Part shown: positions 24,254 through 31,259 of the stretch, piece by piece | How positions within the stretch are numbered: the stretch's first letter is position 1 | Layout of the letters: every line of letters starts with the position of its first letter | Assembly: GCA_026992355.1 (NCBI GenBank) | Contig: JALXAE010000301.1 | Location: 1 to 34,630 of the forward strand | DNA length: 34,630 nt | Direction of reading: 5' to 3' | From: Syntrophobacterales bacterium | GTDB lineage: Bacteria; Desulfobacterota; Syntrophobacteria; Syntrophobacterales; Thermodesulforhabdaceae | The notes under the pieces: model-generated | What the model saw: the letters and a program-made list of their open reading frames with translations, nothing else | Told to the model about the DNA's origin: nothing | Databases searched by the model: none | Position numbers and translations under genes: made by a program

Positions 24254-24586
24254 TCACGATGAACATTTTAGTGCCTCTTCCATAGAATCAAATATGGGCA
24301 TTATGGTGTCGAATCCTGTCATTTCAAGGACTTCTTTTACTTCAACTTTGGGGTTGGTTATTATAACTTTTCCTTTTCCAAATAATTTTTGAGCTGCCAT
24401 AAGTATTGTCCTTAGGCCAGCGCTACTGATGTAAACGATTTCTCGCAAATCAAGGAGAATACTCAGAACACCGTTGTCTATAAGCTCCATAAGCACTTTT
24501 TCAAGATCAGGTGAACTCATAGCATCCAACCGACCTGAAAGGCTGACAATGTGCAAACGATTTTTCTGCCTTACATTTATATCCAC
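24254..24586 (-). CDS. STAS-domain anti-sigma antagonist (RsbV/BtrV-like)
   Basis: A 110-residue single STAS domain. LHIVSLSGRLDAMSSPDLEK is the first conserved block and ILLDLREIVYISSAGLRTIL the phosphorylation-loop block. Ser55 aligns with the phosphorylated Ser of SpoIIAA; the usual preceding Asp is replaced by Ser54. The start is GTG at 24586 with AAAGGAGA 7 bases upstream. It is the predicted substrate and partner of the downstream kinase. When dephosphorylated it should bind the kinase and free the kinase's target. Confidence 0.88.
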   Translation of the reverse strand: MDINVRQKNRLHIVSLSGRLDAMSSPDLEKVLMELIDNGVLSILLDLREIVYISSAGLRTILMAAQKLFGKGKVIITNPKVEVKEVLEMTGFDTIMPIFDSMEEALKCSS

Positions 24587-24606
24587 TACTTTGTCTCCTT
24601 TGTTTT

Positions 24607-24978
24607 TTATTTTCGTATTGCGTCATGTACTTGCTGAAGAAATTCTACGGCCTTGTTCAAGCTAGGTAGCGAATAATCTTTACTGTCTATGATGGTATAA
24701 AAACTCAACATGTTATTGGACAATCCAACAGAAAAGACAAAGTTTTTGATATTTTTATAATTAGTTGCTGCCAAAGCAGCCTCCAGTATATCCTCTTCAA
24801 AGTTCGTAATCGGCCTACTTAAATAAATTATAAGTTCTTCGTTTTCTTTTCCTCGTTCGAAATATAGTTCTCCACTTTTTTCCATAACTAGACAACAGAC
24901 ACCTCTTTCGTTTGGTCTTAAATCGTTTATGCCTATTTGCTTTCCAAAAGCCTGAATTGCTTCGTCTATCCAATTCAT
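24607..24978 (-). CDS. SycN-like chaperone of the gatekeeper
   Basis: A 123-residue class I chaperone-fold protein, the same length as Yersinia SycN and with a co-linear start (MNWIDEAIQAFGKQIGI versus MSWIEPIISHFCQDLGV), middle (MEKSGELYFERG versus MAQSGTLQLEQHG, then IIYLSRP versus LWLARS) and C-terminal helix. SycN, with YscB, binds the N-terminus of YopN. The ATG overlaps the sctW stop as ATGA. No YscB partner is evident in the window, so it may act as a homodimer or with another CesT-like protein. Confidence 0.85.
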   Translation of the reverse strand: MNWIDEAIQAFGKQIGINDLRPNERGVCCLVMEKSGELYFERGKENEELIIYLSRPITNFEEDILEAALAATNYKNIKNFVFSVGLSNNMLSFYTIIDSKDYSLPSLNKAVEFLQQVHDAIRK

Positions 24979-26081
24979 TCTTCTTCACTTTCTATTAGAT
25001 TATCTATTGCTTCCTGCATTTTGTCCAAAATGTTGTATCTTGAGTCATCATCTGAGAAGAGTTTCAAAGGCATAAGTCTCACCTTTTCTTTAAGGTTTTG
25101 TAAAAAATATATTTGTGCTTCGAGGTCGAATATCCCAAATTCATGGAGCATGCCCATCACCTCAGAGGTGTTAATCCATCCACTATCCTTCAGCCTCAGA
25201 ATTTGTCCAACTATGTTTTTTGTGGTGGATTTTAGTTGAATGTCAAAACCCTTCTGGGTTTTCTGAATTAGATCGTCACATTCCCGGTAAAGGTTACCTA
25301 GGCTTTCTATATTGTAAAGATCGTCCAGTATCTGTTTTAATTCTGATGGCTCAATGGATGGTCCCCTTGAATGTAAATCACTGCCTACAGCCTGTATTAA
25401 AAATTGTATAGCGTCAGGGAAATTTTTGTCAGGGAAATTTTCCACAATGCTTTCAAAGGTTTGGTTGATACCCTCATATTTTAAAATAGTCGATCGGTAG
25501 AATTTTCGTAGTTCGCCGGTAGCACTCAAGCCTTTTTCAGAAAAAGTTTGTGCTGTTGAAGAAATATTGAAACCGGCTTTAATCTCAGCCTCATGTTTAC
25601 TTTCGAGGCTATTTAAAGTTGAATCAACAATGGCATAAAGCCCCCTATCTTTGTCCTCAGAAAGCAATTCCTTCAACATAGAAAGCACCAAATCTTTATG
25701 GGTAACATCATCAAACACATCGTCTAGAAGCTTTAAGAGCTCTTTGGCAGATTTTGGCGGATTTTTCCTTACGTATTTACACCAGTTGAGCAAATCACTC
25801 TTGTCAACATCAGGAACCATTTTTGAAAGCTTTTCTATTTGTTTTAACTGTTCTGGCCTTCGTTTTTTAGAAACCCGCCGTTTTTCTATTTTTTTCTCTA
25901 CAGTTTCGGCAACGCTGAAAGTGAGCTCTTCCGCAGCATCAGCAATCTGAGAAGTGGCACTTTGTTTCACTTGAAGTTTTTCCCCTTTAAAAATACCTTC
26001 CTTTAGGGATTTGCTCAGAACCTTAGAGTTCTGATAGGTGTCTTTCAAATTGGGACTACCATCAATACGGTGCATTGCCAT
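24975..26081 (-). CDS. sctW: Gatekeeper SctW (YopN-TyeA fusion type)
   Basis: A 368-residue gatekeeper that orders translocator before effector export and plugs secretion until contact. The N-terminal 60 residues are polar (secretion and chaperone-binding region). Residues about 70-270 are the HrpJ/YopN helical domain. The last 80 residues (GWINTSEVMGMLHEFGI; IYFLQNLKEKVRLMPLKLFS; a final ILDKMQEAIDNL helix) correspond to TyeA. The single-protein form is like MxiC and CopN rather than the split YopN plus TyeA of Yersinia. AAAGGA precedes the ATG. It heads the operon that continues into sycN, the switch genes, yscX, yscY and sctV. Confidence 0.9.
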   Translation of the reverse strand: MAMHRIDGSPNLKDTYQNSKVLSKSLKEGIFKGEKLQVKQSATSQIADAAEELTFSVAETVEKKIEKRRVSKKRRPEQLKQIEKLSKMVPDVDKSDLLNWCKYVRKNPPKSAKELLKLLDDVFDDVTHKDLVLSMLKELLSEDKDRGLYAIVDSTLNSLESKHEAEIKAGFNISSTAQTFSEKGLSATGELRKFYRSTILKYEGINQTFESIVENFPDKNFPDAIQFLIQAVGSDLHSRGPSIEPSELKQILDDLYNIESLGNLYRECDDLIQKTQKGFDIQLKSTTKNIVGQILRLKDSGWINTSEVMGMLHEFGIFDLEAQIYFLQNLKEKVRLMPLKLFSDDDSRYNILDKMQEAIDNLIESEEE

Positions 26082-26209
26082 GATGAAAATCCTTTCAAGT
26101 TATTAAGAAGATGCCCAAAAAGTTTGCAGACCAAAATCGTTGTTACAAAAAATGTATTGCCAGTAGATAAGATAACTCCAAACTTGACATGAGCTATTCC
26201 AAAAAGCAC

Positions 26210-27478
26210 TCATAAGCCATGCCTCTTTAACTTGCGTCTAAGACCTTCGCGACTTATTCCCAATTTCCTCGAAGCTTCTGATTTATTACCACCGGTTTCT
26301 TCAAGAACTTTTATAATGAGTTTCCTTTCCAGATCTTCCAATCTGCAAGATTCAATCCATAACTCCTGGTTTTCCGCTGGGGAATTTCCCTGTGAATTCA
26401 TTTCGTTGCTTTTGTTTTTAGCAAAATTTTTAATCTCGTCACTCAAATCGCTTCTGTATATAGTGTCTGAACCCGCCAGAGCCACACATCTTTCAATTTC
26501 GTTTCTAAGTTCCCTCACGTTCCCTGGCCAGTTGTAATTTTCTAAACACTTTAAGGCATCGCTGGAAAAACGCAGACGTCTTCTACCAAATCTTCCACAG
26601 TAATCATCTAGGAAAAAAGCCGCTAATAGAGGTATGTCATCCTTGCGTTCTCTCAAAGGTGGTATGCGGATTTGTACAACGTTCAACCTGTAATATAAAT
26701 CCTCTCTAAAATTTCCCTGTTTTGCTTCTGCTTTCAAATCTTTGTTTGTGGCTGCAATGATTCTTATATCGACCGGTATGTGTTTTCTGCCTCCAATTCG
26801 TTCAACTTTTCTCTCTTCCAGCACTCTTAATATTTTTGCCTGACTAGAAAGAGGCATATCGCCAATTTCATCAAGAAATAAGGTTCCTCCATTTGCCTGC
26901 TCTATTCGGCCAATTCTCTTTTCAACACCCGTTGCAACTCCTTTCTCAATTCCAAAAAGCTCACTTTCGAGAAGTGATTCAGGGAGCGCTGCGCAATTAA
27001 GAGCAACAAACCCCTTATTGGCCCTTGAACTGTTATAATGGATGACCTTTGCTATCAGCTCCTTACCTGTTCCAGTTTCGCCGGTAATAAGAACATTTAG
27101 TGGAGTATCAGCTATCCGTTCAACCATACTAATTATATTTTGCATTTTGGAATTTTTGCATAGAATCTCCCGGGGTGAGAATTTACGTTTTAAATTTCTT
27201 TTTAGGGATTTGTTTTCGTTGTCCAGGGCTGCCTTGGCCATCTGAAGTTCCCGATTTAACCGTTCCAATTCCCTTATCGTTTGTTTGAGCCGAAATTCCC
27301 TTGCTTCCACTTTAACCAGCATCATTCCAAAGGATTCGGCAAGTTCCGTGATTTCCCTGGGGTATATTTCTTCCTTCGTTAACTCAAAAATTTTTTCAGG
27401 GCTCGGTTTTTTCCCGTGAGATATCTTATGCGCCGCTTCAGTTAAATGTTTAAGTAGTTTGAATGATTTGTTATCCAT
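26210..27478 (-). CDS. Sigma-54-dependent transcriptional activator (enhancer-binding protein), probable T3SS regulator
   Basis: A 422-residue activator. Residues 1-100 are helical with a coiled coil (LNRELQMAKAALDNENKSLK) and no phospho-receiver domain. The AAA+ domain has Walker A GETGTGKE (133-140) and Walker B GGTLFLDEIGDM (197-208). The sigma-54 contact loop is GVATGV (180-185) instead of GAFTGA. The C-terminus is a Fis-type helix-turn-helix (EETGGNKSEASRKLGISREG). It lies just upstream of the sctW operon in the same direction, and two sigma-54-type promoters occur in the locus. With no receiver domain it may respond to a partner protein, as HrpS does, or to its N-terminal region. No clear Shine-Dalgarno precedes the ATG. 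Confidence 0.92.
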   Translation of the reverse strand: MDNKSFKLLKHLTEAAHKISHGKKPSPEKIFELTKEEIYPREITELAESFGMMLVKVEAREFRLKQTIRELERLNRELQMAKAALDNENKSLKRNLKRKFSPREILCKNSKMQNIISMVERIADTPLNVLITGETGTGKELIAKVIHYNSSRANKGFVALNCAALPESLLESELFGIEKGVATGVEKRIGRIEQANGGTLFLDEIGDMPLSSQAKILRVLEERKVERIGGRKHIPVDIRIIAATNKDLKAEAKQGNFREDLYYRLNVVQIRIPPLRERKDDIPLLAAFFLDDYCGRFGRRRLRFSSDALKCLENYNWPGNVRELRNEIERCVALAGSDTIYRSDLSDEIKNFAKNKSNEMNSQGNSPAENQELWIESCRLEDLERKLIIKVLEETGGNKSEASRKLGISREGLRRKLKRHGL

Positions 27479-27888
27479 GATCTGTTCGTTCGAAAATACC
27501 CCATTTTCTAATTCAGAAGGTGAAAACGATAGAGGATGCTTCAGAGTGGGGATGTGAACGAACTAGGAAGGAGAAGCATTTATTTTCTCGAAAAATAAGG
27601 ATCTTCAGAAAGAATCCTAAATTTCAGTTATTGAGAAGTACAGTTTGAGCCAACTTGCGAAATATGCTAACATATCCACATAAAGAATATCAGTAAGGCA
27701 TGATTTGGGCAAGCAAATAAAGTATCTGTTAATTTAGGGAACAAATTGCTAGTTTCCAGTGAGTAGTTCGTTGTGTGAAGTTTAAACTTTGATAGTCATA
27801 TACTGTAGATTCACTTTTTATTTGCTCACAGTTGACTAAAATTGTTAGAAATATTTTGCAATAGATGAGCTCCAGGGAGATGTGGGAA
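27479..27888. other. Divergent intergenic region upstream of the sigma-54 activator
   Basis: About 400 AT-rich bases between the activator (minus) and the coiled-coil protein gene (plus). It holds the interrupted dyad at 27484-27563 and a TTGACT hexamer at 27832-27837 without a good -10 partner. I see no coding frame with a ribosome site and no sigma-54-type promoter. Confidence 0.5.
27484..27563. repeat. Long interrupted inverted repeat just upstream of the activator gene
   Basis: Left arm GTTCGTTC (27484-27491) then CCCCA (27499-27503); right arm TGGGG (27547-27551) then GAACGAAC (27556-27563). Both arm pairs are perfect and nested, starting 6 bases upstream of the activator ATG. This could be an operator for autoregulation or a structure in the mRNA leader. 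Confidence 0.65.
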
Positions 27889-28734
27889 ATGCCCGTAAGT
27901 GTATCTTTTATAAAAAGGCTTGAAGCTGTAGATCCGCAGTTGCGGAGCGTTCTTATTGCGATGCTTGAGGAGATTGAACGCCAAAGGGAAGAGTCTGTAA
28001 CAAAGAAGGAATTCAATGAGTTACGAGATATTGTTAAGGAACTTGCGGTAGCTCAAAAGAAGACGGAGATACGGATTGATTCTCTTGCCCAGAAGGTGGA
28101 AGAACTAGCTGAGGCGCAAAGAAGGACCGAAGCTATAGTAGAGGAGCTGGCGGAGGCTCAAAAGAAGACTGAAGCGAGGGTTAATTCTTTGGCTCAGAGG
28201 GTAGAGGAACTAGCTGAGGCTCAGAAGAAGACAGAAGCTCGAGTTGATTCTCTTGCTCAGAAGGTAGAGGAGCTTGCTGAAGCTCAGAGGAAGACCGAGG
28301 AGGAGATAAGGGTTCTGGTGAGGCGCATGGATGCTTTTGAGGATCGGCTGGAAGGGATATCTCACAGTGTTGGATACAGTCTTGAGAACAGGGTGTACGG
28401 AAGGCTTCCTTCTATTCTCAGGGAAAGGTACGGAATAGAGGTTGATGGGAGGCTTGTGAGGAAGTATGTACCCGTTGGCAACAAGAACATTCAGGTTAAC
28501 ATCTACGGCTACGGCAAAAAGGACGGAAAGCGGCTTCTGATACTCGGCGAGTGCAAAGTAAGGCCTTCCAGAAACGAAATCAGAAGGTTTGAAAAGTACG
28601 CCGAGAAGATAGGATCAGATCAGGGCGTTGAGATATTTCCCATTGTTGTGGCTCACGACTTTCCTCCCGCCATAGAGGAGTTTTTACGGGAGGAGAAGAT
28701 CCCCTACATCTGGTCTTACGAGCTGGAGGACTAA
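27889..28734 (+). CDS. Coiled-coil protein with PD-(D/E)XK-like C-terminal domain
   Basis: A 281-residue protein. The middle (about residues 45-145) is a regular coiled coil made from 21-residue repeats of KTEARVDSLAQKVEELAEAQ type. The C-terminal 120 residues form a mixed alpha/beta domain with VNIYGYGKKDGKRLLILGEC followed by K: the D/E ... E-x-K arrangement (GECK at about 220-223) of PD-(D/E)XK nuclease-fold proteins common in thermophilic and filamentous bacteria. The function is unknown; nuclease activity is not proven. The ATG at 27889 is preferred because AGGGAG lies 9 bases upstream; ATGs at 27865 and 27880 lack this. It is not a recognisable T3SS part and is more GC rich than the genes to its left. 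Confidence 0.75.
   Translation: MPVSVSFIKRLEAVDPQLRSVLIAMLEEIERQREESVTKKEFNELRDIVKELAVAQKKTEIRIDSLAQKVEELAEAQRRTEAIVEELAEAQKKTEARVNSLAQRVEELAEAQKKTEARVDSLAQKVEELAEAQRKTEEEIRVLVRRMDAFEDRLEGISHSVGYSLENRVYGRLPSILRERYGIEVDGRLVRKYVPVGNKNIQVNIYGYGKKDGKRLLILGECKVRPSRNEIRRFEKYAEKIGSDQGVEIFPIVVAHDFPPAIEEFLREEKIPYIWSYELED
28060..28287 (+). repeat. In-frame 63-base tandem repeats encoding coiled-coil heptads
   Basis: Three full copies and one shortened (14-codon) copy of a 21-codon unit encoding KTEARVDSLAQKVEELAEAQ plus one basic residue or Gln. Copies differ mainly at third positions and at a few residues, so the array is not brand new. Unit length is three heptads, so copy loss keeps the coiled-coil register. 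Confidence 0.8.
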
Positions 28735-28739
28735 GAAAG

Positions 28740-28771
28740 AGGCGGGGCGGCCCAAACTAAATGCCCCGTCT
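28740..28771 (+). terminator. Possible terminator after the coiled-coil gene
   Basis: AGGCGGGGC (28740-28748) pairs with GCCCCGTCT (28763-28771), one G-U pair, with a 14-base loop, starting 6 bases after the stop. The T-run beyond is weak and interrupted (CGTCTGTCCGTTTCTTT), so efficiency is uncertain. Confidence 0.5.
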
Positions 28772-28891
28772 CGTCTGTCCGTTTCTTTCCGGCTCACTCC
28801 CCCAAATCCACCGTTTACAAAAATCTCAAACTTTTGCCAAAATCCTTCGCAAATTATCATTATCTCCGGTTGCTTAAAGGGGGTAAGTGTT

Positions 28892-31213
28892 ATGAAGGGT
28901 CGTTTTTTGCTGGGGTTGGTTGCCTTTGCTATCCTGAGCTTTTATTCGGGGCATGTGGGGTCTTCCGTTCGGGGCATTCCCGTAAAGGTTCTTTCCAGAG
29001 GGGGCGTTAAAAAGGAGATAACCCTTTATTCGGGCTACTACGCCCTCGTTGTGGGATGTGGAAAGTACAGGGAGTGGCCGGAGCTTCCGAATCCTCCCCG
29101 GGACGCAATGCAGGTTGCAAGGGCTTTGAAATATCTGGGCTTCAAGGTCAAAGTCCTTCTTAACCCTACATCTTCCCAGCTAAAGAGGGCTCTCAACACC
29201 CTGGTCATGACGGTGGGTCAGAAAAAAGACGTGGGCATTCTCTTTTACTTTGCAGGCCACGGCCACACCATAGAAGAAATCGGGGGAAAGCCTCTTGGCT
29301 ACATTGTTCCTGTGGATGCGCCAGACCCAGACCGTGACTCTGTGGGGTTTCTCGATAAGGCAATAAGCATGAGGCAAATTGAAAGCTATGCAAAGCTAAT
29401 GAAGTCAAAGCATGTTCTCATGCTCTTTGATTCCTGCTTTTCCGGAGCCATCTTTGCTCTCGGAAGAGCCCGCCCGTCTCAGTACATACGGGAGAAGGTG
29501 AGTCTTCCCGTCCGGGAATTCATAACCGCAGGTGACGAAAACGAGCAGGTATCGGATCAGTCGGTTTTCAAGCAGTGTTTTCTCGTGGGAGTTCGCGACG
29601 GAGACGCAGATCTTAACGGAGACGGCTACATAACGGGAGAGGAGCTTGGCTCGTACCTTCAGGAGCGCGTCGTAAACTACACATCGGGAGCACAGCACCC
29701 TCAGTTCGGAAAGATACGCGACCCAATGCTGGATAGAGGCGACTTCGTCTTCGTTCCGAGGGAGCTTTACGAGAAGGCTCAGAAAGAAAAAGAAGAAGCT
29801 CCGAGGCCACATCCCCAGAAAAAGGTTCAGCTTTCATCCGTTCAGAAAGAAAAAGGCGAAAGGTCTGCAAAGGAAGCAGAGCGGGCAAAGAAAGCCGAGC
29901 AAAAACCTTCGGGCGCAACCCTCGTCGTTGAAACCGAACCGCCCGGAGCAAGAGTATATCTCAATGACAAGCTCCTCGGAAAGTCTCCGGTAACCGTGGA
30001 GGGTGCGGCACCGGGAGAAGGCATGGTGCGGATTGAGCTTGATGGCTTTGAGACTCGCTTAAAGCGCCTTCGATTTAGGGAAGGAGCGACTATCGAAATG
30101 TCCGTAGCACTTAAGCCCGCAGTGAGAATCCATAAAGCCGAGAAAGCAAAGCCCCCCGTTCTTGCAGGTACCCTCACCGTGAAGCCCGATCCTAAAGATG
30201 CCAGAGTCCGGATACTCAACATACGCCCTCGCTACCACGACGGGATAGAGCTGAAACCGGGAAGGTATCTCATAGAGGTATCAAAACCGGGCTACCGCAC
30301 GGTAAAGCGCTGGATAAGGCTCAGTCCGAAGGAGGACAAGGAAATCTATGTGGAGCTGGTTAAGATTCCGCTAGGGCGTGTATGGTTGGATCCCTATCTC
30401 GGCATGGAATTCGTCTATGTTCCCGGCGGATGCTATAAGATGGGATGCGGGAGCTGGACGGACGACTGTTACAAAAATGAATATCCCGTCCACGAGGTCT
30501 GTGTTGATGAGTTCTGGATGGGGATGTATGAGGTAACCTACGAGCAATTTTTTAAGTTTCTAAAAGAAATCAAGCAGGATGTTACCGTTGACACCACCAA
30601 CTATGTCGTTTCTTACAGGGGCAAACCCATATTTGACATTTGCGAGAATTGCAGCGACTGGAAGAGCGGTATAACCTTTGACGGTGTCAATTTTCTTCTG
30701 AAAAACACTGTGAAAAACTATCCCGTCATATACGTTACATGGTATGGGGCTAAGTTTTTTGCCGATTGGCTGTCCCGAAAAACGGGCTACAGGTTTCGCC
30801 TTCCCAGTGAAGCCGAATGGGAATACGCCTGCAGAAATGGTGGAAAGCCAGTTAAGTATCCCTGGGGAAGTGGAAACCCTTACATAGGAGGTCGAAAGGC
30901 TGCAAATATCGCAGACGAAAGCGTGAAGAGAAAAGGATTTTGGTATTGGACAATCTGGGAAGGATATGATGATGGCTATGTTTATACTTCACCCGTTGGA
31001 AGCTATGCGCCCAGTGAGCTGGGGCTTTTCGACATGGCGGGAAATGTGTGGGAGTGGTGTGAGGATATATATAGGGATGATGCTTATAAGTACCACTCCC
31101 GTAATAATCCTATATATACGGGTTCAGGCTCCAATCGTGTCATCCGCGGTGGTAGCTGGTACTACAAACCGAGTTACATTCGGTGTGCTAATCGCTACCA
31201 CATACTCGCCTGA
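28892..31213 (+). CDS. Secreted caspase-like protease with PEGA repeats and FGE-sulfatase-type domain (C-terminus frameshifted)
   Basis: A 773-residue protein. It has a signal peptide (about 1-25), then a peptidase C14/caspase-like domain with catalytic dyad His123 (FAGHGH) and Cys182 (FDSCFSGA). A Ca-binding-type DGDADLNGDGYITGEELG loop is at 237-254. PEGA domains are at about 342-408 (VETEPPGARVYLNDKLLGKS) and 425-490. From 500 on is an FGE/SUMF1-type C-type-lectin-fold domain (GMEFVYVPGGCYKMG; RLPSEAEWEYACRNGG; GLFDMAGNVWEWCEDIYRDD; RVIRGGSWYYKPSYIRCANR). The two catalytic Cys of true formylglycine enzymes are not both present, so this domain probably binds a ligand. The stop at 31211 comes 14 residues early. 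AAGGGGG precedes the ATG. Composition is clearly more GC rich than the T3SS genes. Confidence 0.85.
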   Translation: MKGRFLLGLVAFAILSFYSGHVGSSVRGIPVKVLSRGGVKKEITLYSGYYALVVGCGKYREWPELPNPPRDAMQVARALKYLGFKVKVLLNPTSSQLKRALNTLVMTVGQKKDVGILFYFAGHGHTIEEIGGKPLGYIVPVDAPDPDRDSVGFLDKAISMRQIESYAKLMKSKHVLMLFDSCFSGAIFALGRARPSQYIREKVSLPVREFITAGDENEQVSDQSVFKQCFLVGVRDGDADLNGDGYITGEELGSYLQERVVNYTSGAQHPQFGKIRDPMLDRGDFVFVPRELYEKAQKEKEEAPRPHPQKKVQLSSVQKEKGERSAKEAERAKKAEQKPSGATLVVETEPPGARVYLNDKLLGKSPVTVEGAAPGEGMVRIELDGFETRLKRLRFREGATIEMSVALKPAVRIHKAEKAKPPVLAGTLTVKPDPKDARVRILNIRPRYHDGIELKPGRYLIEVSKPGYRTVKRWIRLSPKEDKEIYVELVKIPLGRVWLDPYLGMEFVYVPGGCYKMGCGSWTDDCYKNEYPVHEVCVDEFWMGMYEVTYEQFFKFLKEIKQDVTVDTTNYVVSYRGKPIFDICENCSDWKSGITFDGVNFLLKNTVKNYPVIYVTWYGAKFFADWLSRKTGYRFRLPSEAEWEYACRNGGKPVKYPWGSGNPYIGGRKAANIADESVKRKGFWYWTIWEGYDDGYVYTSPVGSYAPSELGLFDMAGNVWEWCEDIYRDDAYKYHSRNNPIYTGSGSNRVIRGGSWYYKPSYIRCANRYHILA

Positions 31214-31259
31214 TTTTAGGAACTACTACATCGGTTTCCGCCTTCTGCGCAGTAAGTAG
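31202..31259 (+). pseudogene. Displaced C-terminal end of the FGE-type domain (+1 frameshift)
   Basis: After ...ANRYH the frame reads ILA-stop, but the neighbouring frame reads YSPDFRNYYIGFRLLRSK-stop (TAG at 31257-31259), the expected end of FGE-fold domains (IGFRL.R). Removing one base near 31202 would restore one continuous protein. Either the gene has a real one-base insertion, or the base is an assembly or read error. Confidence 0.75.

Noticed and set aside
26082-26209. Sigma-54 promoter upstream of sctW
   Set aside because: TGGCAATACATTTTTTG and TTTTGGAATAGCTCATG were examined on the minus strand; neither has GC at the right distance.
28740-28771. CRISPR-like or mobile-element repeat at the GC-rich hairpin
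   Set aside because: It is a single stem-loop with no repeated copies. No CRISPR array, insertion sequence, tRNA or rRNA was seen anywhere in the window.
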